NCBI GenBank assembly: GCA_947450025.1
Contig: CANFTW010000003.1
Location: 62,001 to 126,000 of the forward strand
Direction: 5' to 3'
DNA from: Bacteroidota bacterium
Lineage (GTDB): Bacteria; Bacteroidota; Bacteroidia; B-17B0; Aurantibacillaceae
Length of the DNA: 64,000 bases
Shown: piece by piece, positions 33,327 to 41,110 of the stretch
Layout: each line of letters opens with the position of its first letter
How positions within the stretch are numbered: position 1 is the first letter of the stretch
The notes under the pieces: generated by a model
Database searches by the model: none
What the model saw: the letters and a program-made list of their open reading frames with translations, nothing else
What the model was told of the DNA's origin: nothing
Program-made: the position numbers and the translations under genes

Positions 33327-34745
33327 TTAAATAAATTTACATTTACGGCTTGCAAAAGCGCACATGCGTAATAAAATTAAACCATGCTTAAATCGAGAAA
33401 TGTTAGTTGTTCCATAAGTTCTATCTCTATACTTAATTGGAATTTCAACAATTTTTAAATTCAATTTGTGTGCTCCAAACAATAAATCAAAATCACCAAA
33501 TGGATCGAACTCACCAAAATATTTTCTGTTTTTAGTCAATTTAATATAATCTTCTCTAAACATGACTTTCGTGCCACATAACGTGTCTTTAAATCGTTGG
33601 TCAAGTAGCCAGGTAAATACCCAACTAAAGAAATGATTGCCTAAATAATTTAAAAACCTCATTGCTTCTCCCTCCATTGGATATACTAATCGAGTTCCAT
33701 TAATAAAATCGCCTTTACTTCCAGCAATGGCATCATAAAATTTAGGGATGTCTTCTGGTGGAACCGTTAAATCGGCATCTAAAATCAATAAAATATCGCC
33801 AGTAGCAATTTTATACCCTTCTCTCACGGCGTCGGCCTTACCCTTACCTTTTTGCTGTCCAATTTTAATATCATGAGTATCTTTATACTTCGCTTGAATT
33901 TCTTGAATTTTTTGCCAAGTATCATCAGTGCTATTTCCTTCAATAAAAATAATCTCTACATGCTTTCCAAATTTTGGTAAACGTGTAATGGCGTTTTCAA
34001 TATTGCCACTTTCGTTACGAGCAGGTATAACAACTGTTGTAGAATATTTCGTTTTATACTGCTCAGGGTTACTGATTGGTAAAGGTTTTGCAAAAGAGTA
34101 AGTGTTTAAACTAAAGAATCTAAAAAACGGAAATTTAGCTAAAAACAAATTATGTAACTCTGCAATTAAAGGAATGTAAAACGGGAAAATAAAACGCTTG
34201 CTGTTTCTATAAACATCAAAGCCAGATACAAATAATAAATTATTCACGTCTTTAGTGTTTAACCAGTTTTGAGTTGGTGTTTTAGTTTTTAAACCTAATA
34301 ACTCTGCAAACTTTAAAACTGGCTCCCACAATGAATTATAGTATTGAACAATAATTTTAGTGTTTGGGTGACATACTTTTTGTACTTGTTCAAACACATT
34401 TTGAATATCATCCACAAACCCAATCAAATTACTAATGATCACAAAATCGTATTTCTCAGTTAAAGTAATATTATTTGCGTCCATTAACATAAACTCTATG
34501 TTTTTACCTTCATGTTTTTCTTTAGCCCAAGCAATTTGTCCTTCACTAAAATCAATGCCTGTTTTTTTTCTTCCTGCAATGCCAGCTAATAAATCGCCGC
34601 TACCGCAGCCAACTTCTAAAACAGAACTATCTTCATGTGAAAAATAATTACAATAATTTGTAATTTCTTTCCAATAGTAATTGGTTAATCCACGCCCTTT
34701 TCTTTTAGACGCAATAACGTTAAAATATTCTTTTATGTTTTGCAA
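33327..34745 (-). CDS. Methyltransferase-glycosyltransferase (GT2) fusion protein
   Basis: A 472-residue two-domain protein. Residues 1-205: class I methyltransferase with motif I LEVGCGSGDLLAGI and IDFSEGQI. Residues about 225-472: GT2 domain of the polyprenyl-phosphate mannosyl/glucosyltransferase type, with VVIPARNESGNIENAI, the DADLT metal site and VPPEDIPKFYDAI, and the C-terminal KYRDRTYGTTNISRFKHG. The second domain probably glycosylates a lipid carrier or protein. The start is TTG 34745; no Met precedes the methyltransferase motif. Both domains look intact, so the fusion is genuine rather than a frame error. Confidence 0.9.
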   Translation of the reverse strand: MQNIKEYFNVIASKRKGRGLTNYYWKEITNYCNYFSHEDSSVLEVGCGSGDLLAGIAGRKKTGIDFSEGQIAWAKEKHEGKNIEFMLMDANNITLTEKYDFVIISNLIGFVDDIQNVFEQVQKVCHPNTKIIVQYYNSLWEPVLKFAELLGLKTKTPTQNWLNTKDVNNLLFVSGFDVYRNSKRFIFPFYIPLIAELHNLFLAKFPFFRFFSLNTYSFAKPLPISNPEQYKTKYSTTVVIPARNESGNIENAITRLPKFGKHVEIIFIEGNSTDDTWQKIQEIQAKYKDTHDIKIGQQKGKGKADAVREGYKIATGDILLILDADLTVPPEDIPKFYDAIAGSKGDFINGTRLVYPMEGEAMRFLNYLGNHFFSWVFTWLLDQRFKDTLCGTKVMFREDYIKLTKNRKYFGEFDPFGDFDLLFGAHKLNLKIVEIPIKYRDRTYGTTNISRFKHGLILLRMCAFASRKCKFI

Positions 34746-34863
34746 AATGTCATTTTTTAAGAAAGCTAATTTACAAGTTTAATTTTAATAAAATAAATGA
34801 TATTTTTTATTTCAAAAATCAAGTAAAGTCCTTTTAGGAATGCTATTAAATAAGATTTAATGC

Positions 34864-34894
34864 TTGAAAAAATAAAAAGTTAAAACTACATTTA
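34864..34894 (+). promoter_or_regulatory. Candidate promoter (TTG-N20-TACATTTA)
   Basis: TTG (34864-34866) and TACATTTA (34887-34894) with 20-bp spacing approximate the Bacteroidota consensus, with the last base of the -7 box changed. It precedes the ATG at 34919 by 24 bp. Confidence 0.35.
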
Positions 34895-34918
34895 CGTATA
34901 TAAAGAATTACTAATTGT

Positions 34919-35362
34919 ATGAGAACAACCTTTAGCTTTAAAACAAGTATCATCACATTTATGATATTAGTTAATTACACGTTATTATTTTCTCAAAATA
35001 ATAAAAAGTCGTTAAACTATACCAAACACCCTTATTGGATAGAAATGATAAAGGATCCAAAAGCAAATTATTTCGAAACAGTAAAAGCATATGACTTATT
35101 TTGGGCTAAAAGGAAACAGCCAAAAGAGGAGGATGAAATCATCGGTCAGTCAAAAACAGCTGAAAGTAAAAAAACATTTTTAGCCAAGTGGTTTAAATCT
35201 AAGGAAGAACGAGAGGAAGAAGAAATAAGAAAATATGCTTTAGATGTAAAAAAATATAAACATTGGAAATTAAAAGTAAAGCCTTATGTACAAGAAGATG
35301 GAAGCATTTTAGATGCAGAACAAAAATTAAACATTTGGGAAGAACAAAAACTACAAAAATAA
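34919..35362 (+). CDS. Small exported protein preceding a T9SS cargo gene
   Basis: A 147-residue protein with a signal peptide ending near LLFSQ and a highly charged mature part (NYTKHPYWIEMIKDPKANYF, then FETVKAYDLFWAKRKQP, then many Lys/Glu residues). I associate the HPYWIEM...ANYFETVKA motif with small Bacteroidota proteins found next to large sortilin-like secreted proteins; the function is unknown. The large T9SS cargo gene starts 25 bp after its stop, so the two are probably one transcription unit. The protein lacks a T9SS signal and so likely remains periplasmic. Confidence 0.75.
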   Translation: MRTTFSFKTSIITFMILVNYTLLFSQNNKKSLNYTKHPYWIEMIKDPKANYFETVKAYDLFWAKRKQPKEEDEIIGQSKTAESKKTFLAKWFKSKEEREEEEIRKYALDVKKYKHWKLKVKPYVQEDGSILDAEQKLNIWEEQKLQK

Positions 35363-35387
35363 ATTGTCTGACAATAACTTATTACAT

Positions 35388-38300
35388 ATGAATTTCAGAA
35401 AATACTTCATGCCATGCTTACTTTTTATTCTATCAATAATTAAAGTTAATGCGCAACCTGGAACAACTTGGCAACCAACAGGCCCTACCCTATTTCCAAT
35501 TAATGCAAGTGGTCAAGTAAATGGAATTGGAAGAGTTTGCCAAATTAAATTTCATGCAACTAACCCACAAAAAATGTATGCCGTAAGTGCTTCTGGTGGT
35601 TTATGGATTAGTTCTGATACGGCTTCTAGTTGGGTAAAAACAGGTACAGATAATATTGCCTCATCGGCATGTGCTTCGGCATGCATTGATTATACAAATG
35701 ATAATATCATTTATTTAGGAACTGGCGACCCTAATTATTACGGAACTGATTTTGGCATTTGGAAGAGTATAGATGGCGGTCAAACTTGGTCTCAATCTAC
35801 CACAGGCATGGGAAATAGATTAGCTGTTGAAATTTTAATGGACCCTACCAATAATAACGTTTTGGTAGCTGCTACTGATAATGGAATTTATAAATCAACA
35901 AATGCAGCAGCAAGTTGGAGTTTAGTAAAAACTGGTGGTGACTTTAAGGATCTGCAATTTAAACCAGGAAGTAATTCTACACTTTATGCCGTAAATTCTT
36001 CAGAGTTTTGGCGCTCAACAGATTTTGGAAGCACCTGGACACAAATAACAAATGGTGTAGTTGTTCCTGGAGGAGGAAGCGGCAATGGAATGAGACTTGC
36101 GGTAAGTCCTGCAGACCCTAATACAGTGTATATAGGAATGGTAAAAGATGAAGGCACTATATTAAAATCCATTGATGGAGGCTCTTCATTTACTACTATA
36201 TATCACAATCCGGCTCAAAGTTTAGTGGGTTATGATGTTAATGGCGGTGGCCAGGGAGATTATAATTTTAGTATGACAGCAGATCCTAATAATGCAAATA
36301 CTGTATTTGTTGTAGCTCATGTAGTTTGGAGAAGTACTGATGGTGGAGTGACTTGGACACAATTAACAGATTGGTGGGATCAACTCCACACAGACATGCA
36401 TGGAATTAGATTTCATCCTACCTATACCAATAAATTATTTAATGTCAATGATGGAGGTGTTTGGATTAGTAATGACCTAGGAGACAATTGGTCACCAAAA
36501 AGTGACGGACTGGATGCTACTGAAATTTATCATGCATCGCAAAGCCCCATCAATCGAGCTATGATAAGTATTGGAACACAAGATAATGGCGAATTATATT
36601 ATGCTACAAATGATTGGAGAACAAATAGAGGAGGCGACTGGACTAGCAAATCGTCTTTTGATTACTTAACTAATAATGTCGTTTATTATAACGAAAATGG
36701 TAACCGAAGACCTGTTAATGGCTCAGAAGCGAGTTATAATTTGCCTTTTACTCCAACCAATGATATCGTTTTAGAGTTTTCTAAAAAAATAAATACCCTA
36801 GGGTTTAGTGGCGAACAAAATATCTGGAGAACCAATGATTTAAATAATTCCACTCCAACATGGATACAAATAAGCAATTTTAATCAGCAGGTAATGGCTA
36901 TAAATTCCTCTCCAGCAGATTCCAACTTATTGTATGTTATTAGTGCAAATAATAAAATTTATAGAAGCGATAATGCTCTCGCAAGCTCTCCAACGTTTAC
37001 AAGCTACACAACACCAGCGGCAACAAATTTATTTGCTAATATAGCTTCTGTAAAAACAAACTCAAATGTGGTTTATATATCTTGTGGAAATAAAGTTTAT
37101 CGGTCTATAAACAAAGGAGCTAATTGGACAAATATTACATCTAATCTTCCAGCAATTAATATTATTAAAATTTATTATGATGAATACAGTACAAATGAAA
37201 CTATTTATGTTTGCAGCGCAAAAGGCGTTTATTACAAAGATGCCAGCATGACTAATTGGGTAAATATAACTTATAATTTACCAACGATTGCGGATATACA
37301 AGACTTTATGATTTATAACCCAGGAACTGCTGGTAGTTTACTACGTGTTGCCTATTACGGAAGAGGGGTTTGGGAACTTCCATTAAATATTAATTTACCA
37401 CCAGCTCCTGATTTTGAAGCTAATAAAACAAATATTTGTGCTGGTCAATTAATTTCTTTTTCTGATTTAAGTGTTGGAAATCCAACAAACTGGAGTTGGA
37501 GTTTCCCTGGCGGCACACCCTCAACTTCTAACCTTCAAAATCCTAGTGTGATGTATCCTGCCACTGGATTGTATAATGTATCTCTCACTGTTTCAAATTC
37601 AAATGGTTCAAACATCAACACTAAAACAGCCTACATCAATGTCATCTTACCTCAACCAATCCCTATAACAGAAAGCTTTTCATTATCAGTAGCTCCTTTA
37701 AATTGGGAGAATTATGATAGCGGAAATGATGGTGTAATTTGGCAAAAAAGTACCACTGCAGGTGGTTTTGGATTAAGTTCTGAATCTGCATACTTTGATA
37801 ATTACAATAATGATGTTCAAAGAAAAAGAGATGAATTAAGAACTTCAAAATATGATTTTAGTGCTTCTACACATCCCATGCTAACATTTGATAGAGCTTA
37901 TGCAAGATATGATAATACCAATAATGACACTCTGGCTGTATTAGTGTCTACTGATTGCGGACTAACTTATAATGAAGTTTACTTGAAAGGAAATACGGCA
38001 TTAGCGACTGCTCCAGATAACACTAGTTCTATTTTCATTCCAACACCCACTCAATGGAAAAATGACACCATTGATTTATTAAGCTATGCAGGTCAAGCAA
38101 ACGTTATGTTTTCATTTCAAAACAGAGGCTTTTATGGGCAAGCTCTTTACCTCGATAATATAAACATATACCATTCAGTAATAACAAATTTTAATGAATT
38201 AGACCCTAATAAAACAATAAGTGTTTATCCAAACCCAAGTACGGGAAACGTTACACTTAATTTAAACACCGTTATAAAAGAAGATTATCAATTAGAAATA

Positions 38301-38459
38301 TTTAATGTCGTTGGTCAAAAAATTTATACCGAACAATTATCTGAATTTACTGGTAAACTAAAAAAAGAAATTAATTTAACTCCTTACGGAAAAGGGTTAT
38401 ACTTAGTAAACATGGTCAGCAATAAAAACACGTATAGCATTAAAGTCATTATCGAATAA
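35388..38459 (+). CDS. Sortilin-like (VPS10/BNR) secreted protein with T9SS type A sorting domain
   Basis: A 1023-residue secreted protein read from ATG 35388, which starts the signal peptide MNFRKYFMPCLLFILSIIKVNAQ. Residues 25-670 form beta-propeller repeats with Asp-box motifs such as SIDGGQTW and STDGGVTW. A PKD domain follows (about 680-760: ICAGQLISFSDLS), then a jelly-roll/MAM-like adhesin domain (about 770-945: DELRTSKYDFSA). The last 75 residues are a type IX secretion type A domain (SVYPNPSTGNVTLNL ... GKGLYLVNM). It is exported across the outer membrane and attached to the surface or released. Ligand unknown. Confidence 0.92.
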   Translation: MNFRKYFMPCLLFILSIIKVNAQPGTTWQPTGPTLFPINASGQVNGIGRVCQIKFHATNPQKMYAVSASGGLWISSDTASSWVKTGTDNIASSACASACIDYTNDNIIYLGTGDPNYYGTDFGIWKSIDGGQTWSQSTTGMGNRLAVEILMDPTNNNVLVAATDNGIYKSTNAAASWSLVKTGGDFKDLQFKPGSNSTLYAVNSSEFWRSTDFGSTWTQITNGVVVPGGGSGNGMRLAVSPADPNTVYIGMVKDEGTILKSIDGGSSFTTIYHNPAQSLVGYDVNGGGQGDYNFSMTADPNNANTVFVVAHVVWRSTDGGVTWTQLTDWWDQLHTDMHGIRFHPTYTNKLFNVNDGGVWISNDLGDNWSPKSDGLDATEIYHASQSPINRAMISIGTQDNGELYYATNDWRTNRGGDWTSKSSFDYLTNNVVYYNENGNRRPVNGSEASYNLPFTPTNDIVLEFSKKINTLGFSGEQNIWRTNDLNNSTPTWIQISNFNQQVMAINSSPADSNLLYVISANNKIYRSDNALASSPTFTSYTTPAATNLFANIASVKTNSNVVYISCGNKVYRSINKGANWTNITSNLPAINIIKIYYDEYSTNETIYVCSAKGVYYKDASMTNWVNITYNLPTIADIQDFMIYNPGTAGSLLRVAYYGRGVWELPLNINLPPAPDFEANKTNICAGQLISFSDLSVGNPTNWSWSFPGGTPSTSNLQNPSVMYPATGLYNVSLTVSNSNGSNINTKTAYINVILPQPIPITESFSLSVAPLNWENYDSGNDGVIWQKSTTAGGFGLSSESAYFDNYNNDVQRKRDELRTSKYDFSASTHPMLTFDRAYARYDNTNNDTLAVLVSTDCGLTYNEVYLKGNTALATAPDNTSSIFIPTPTQWKNDTIDLLSYAGQANVMFSFQNRGFYGQALYLDNINIYHSVITNFNELDPNKTISVYPNPSTGNVTLNLNTVIKEDYQLEIFNVVGQKIYTEQLSEFTGKLKKEINLTPYGKGLYLVNMVSNKNTYSIKVIIE

Positions 38460-38472
38460 AATCAGTAATATC

Positions 38473-39669
38473 TTATTTGGTATTTAAAACATTTGCCAAA
38501 TATTTTCCCATGCTAAAGCAAGCTTGAAGTAAATAACCCCCTGTTGGCGCATCCCAATCAATCATTTCGCCTATGCAGTAATGATTTGGTAGTTTTTTTA
38601 ATTCTAATTTTCCATTTACTTCCTCCAAATCAATCCCGCCAACGGTAGATATAGCATCGTCTAAAGGAGCAAAATCTGATATTGTCAACGGGAATTTCTT
38701 AATCCATCGACTCATCATTTCTGGTTGATTGTATGTTTCTTTTGTGGTTTGATGCTTCAACAAATGTATTTGAGTGGCTGAAAGATTAATTTTTTTTTCT
38801 AGTATATCTTTTATGGATAATTTTCCTCTGTTCTCAAATCTGCTTTGAATTTCTTGTAAGCTTAATTCTGGTTTAAAATCAATATATAATTCAGCTTTTT
38901 GGTTACGAATTAACTGCTCTCTTATTTCCGTGCTTAAACTATAAATCCCACTGCCTTCAATTCCAAAATCAGTTAAAACTACTTCGCCTTTTTTGCGCAT
39001 ATTACCACAATAAAATTCACAATTTTTTAAAGCTTGTCCTGAAATATATTTTAATAATTCTTGATTCCAATTAATTTTGTAAGCACAATTAGAAGGGTAA
39101 AAAGGGTTGATGTGAATTCCTTTTCCTTCAAAGTAAGAAGTCCAGTCGCCGACACTGCCAGTTACTTTCCAGCTTGCCCCGCCTAATGCAAACACAACTA
39201 TCTCAGTCTTTACAACTTTAGTTTCGGTACCTAGTGAAAATTTGACATCATCGTTCTCCCAACCTTTCCATTCATGATTATAATAAATAGAAACCTTATT
39301 TTTTTTTAGAACAGATTCAATCGCATACAATACCTCAATAGGTTTAATGCCTTTTACCGGAAACACACGTTTACTGGTTCCAACATAGGTTTCAATGCCA
39401 ATTGATTTTAACCATTGTCTAGAATCAATGTTTGAAAAATGATTTAAAAACGGCTCTACAAATTGTTTAGGATGATAACGTTCTATGAACTGCTCTATAT
39501 TTTCTGAATGTGTCAAATTAAAGCCTCCTTTTCCAGCTACTAAAAACTTACGGCCTAATGCTGCATTTTTTTCATAGATAGAAATATTGTATTTCTCTGC
39601 GTCTAATGAACAAGCCAGCATCAATGATGCTGGCCCTCCACCTATTATTGTTATGTTTTGTTTAGACAA
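38473..39669 (-). CDS. HI0933/TIGR03862-type flavoprotein
   Basis: A 398-residue FAD-dependent oxidoreductase of the HI0933-like/BaiN group. The dinucleotide motif GGGPASLMLA is at residues 10-19, then KNAALGRKFLVAGKGGFNLTHSE, the hallmark of TIGR03862-type proteins. The C-terminal segment TVGGIDLEEVNGKLELKKLPN and GGYLLQACFSMGKYLA close the FAD site. Physiological substrate unknown. The start is TTG 39669: the FAD motif begins ten residues later and no ATG precedes it. Two bp after the dipeptidase gene, hence probably cotranscribed. Confidence 0.9.
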   Translation of the reverse strand: MSKQNITIIGGGPASLMLACSLDAEKYNISIYEKNAALGRKFLVAGKGGFNLTHSENIEQFIERYHPKQFVEPFLNHFSNIDSRQWLKSIGIETYVGTSKRVFPVKGIKPIEVLYAIESVLKKNKVSIYYNHEWKGWENDDVKFSLGTETKVVKTEIVVFALGGASWKVTGSVGDWTSYFEGKGIHINPFYPSNCAYKINWNQELLKYISGQALKNCEFYCGNMRKKGEVVLTDFGIEGSGIYSLSTEIREQLIRNQKAELYIDFKPELSLQEIQSRFENRGKLSIKDILEKKINLSATQIHLLKHQTTKETYNQPEMMSRWIKKFPLTISDFAPLDDAISTVGGIDLEEVNGKLELKKLPNHYCIGEMIDWDAPTGGYLLQACFSMGKYLANVLNTK

Positions 39670-39671
39670 AA

Positions 39672-41057
39672 CTATACTGTAAAATATTTATAAAACAAAG
39701 GAATGGTTTCAATGCCTTTGTAATAATTAAATACGCCGTAATGTTCGTTTGGAGAATGCAGCGCATCACTATCTAATCCAAAACCAAATAAAATACTATC
39801 CATTCCTAATTCTTTTTTAAATAATGCAACAATCGGAATACTTCCACCGCTGCGGGTTGGAACTGGTTTTTTTCCATAGGTTTCTTCCATGGCTTTACTA
39901 GCTGCTAAAAATCCTTTAGATGTTATTGGCACAACAACTGGTTCTCCTCCATGATGCGCAGTTACTTTTACTTTTACTGATTTTGGGGCAATACTTTCGA
40001 AATGCTTAATAAACAAATCACTAATTTCTTTTGAAGATTGATTAGGAACCAAACGCATCGAGATTTTCGCAAAGGCTTTTGAAGGCAATACCGTTTTTGC
40101 TCCTTCGCCTGTATAACCACCCCAAATACCATTCACATCTAACGTTGGTCGAATCCCTGTGCGCTCATTTGATGAATAACCTTTTTCTCCTCGCTCCTCA
40201 TTAATATCTAAGTCTTTTTTATAATCCTCTAAATTAAATGGTGCCTTTGCCATTTCAGCTCTTTCTTCAGCACTTAACTCTTGAACCTTGTCATAAAAAC
40301 CAGGAACGGTAATATGATTGTTTTCATCATGACAAGAAGCAATCATTTTACATAAAATATTAACTGGATTAGCTACTGCGCCGCCATACACCCCACTATG
40401 TAAATCTCTGTTTGGACCAGTTACTTCCACTTCCATGTATGCTAAGCCTCGCAATCCACTATCAATACTAGGAATATCATTCGCAATGATTGAGGTATCA
40501 GAAATTAATATAATATCTCCTTTTAACTTTTCTTTATTTTCAATAATCCACGGACCTAAACTTGGCGAGCCAACTTCTTCTTCTCCTTCAATCATAAACT
40601 TAACATTACAAGGTAATGTATTTGTTTTCATCATTATTTCAAAGGCCTTCACATGCATATACATTTGGCCTTTATCATCGCAACTACCACGAGCAAAAAT
40701 GGCACCTTCCGGATGAACCTCTGTTTTTTTAATCACAGGTTCAAAAGGCGGTGAGTCCCACAAATCAAGTGGATCAGCAGGTTGCACATCATAATGACCA
40801 TAAACTACTACCGTTGGTTTTGAAGGGTCAATTATTTTTTCGCCATAAACAACAGGGTATCCTTTTGTTTGACAGATTTCTACTTTATCAGCACCTGCCT
40901 CTATTAATCGTTGCTTAATGGCATCGGCTGTTTTATTCATATCCGATTTATGTTCGGCACGAGCACTGATTGAAGGGATTCTTAATAAGTCTAGTAATTC
41001 GTTTAAGAATCGTTCTTTGTTTGAATTAAGATAGGTTTGAATTTGCTGTCTTTCCAT
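39672..41057 (-). CDS. M20-family dipeptidase
   Basis: A 461-residue zinc peptidase related to carnosinase/CNDP-type dipeptidases. Metal and catalytic motifs: YGHYDVQPADP, GSCDDKGQMYMH, the catalytic EGEEEVGSPSL, and a C-terminal SPNEHYG with the last His ligand. The central lid domain (about 205-370) is present. No signal peptide, so it acts in the cytosol on imported dipeptides. It precedes the flavoprotein gene by 2 bp and diverges from the PKD-repeat protein gene. Confidence 0.93.
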   Translation of the reverse strand: MERQQIQTYLNSNKERFLNELLDLLRIPSISARAEHKSDMNKTADAIKQRLIEAGADKVEICQTKGYPVVYGEKIIDPSKPTVVVYGHYDVQPADPLDLWDSPPFEPVIKKTEVHPEGAIFARGSCDDKGQMYMHVKAFEIMMKTNTLPCNVKFMIEGEEEVGSPSLGPWIIENKEKLKGDIILISDTSIIANDIPSIDSGLRGLAYMEVEVTGPNRDLHSGVYGGAVANPVNILCKMIASCHDENNHITVPGFYDKVQELSAEERAEMAKAPFNLEDYKKDLDINEERGEKGYSSNERTGIRPTLDVNGIWGGYTGEGAKTVLPSKAFAKISMRLVPNQSSKEISDLFIKHFESIAPKSVKVKVTAHHGGEPVVVPITSKGFLAASKAMEETYGKKPVPTRSGGSIPIVALFKKELGMDSILFGFGLDSDALHSPNEHYGVFNYYKGIETIPLFYKYFTV

Positions 41058-41110
41058 TACTATAGAATTTTGGTACGAATGTACTTTTTTTATTTAAAAG
41101 GTCGTTTTGA

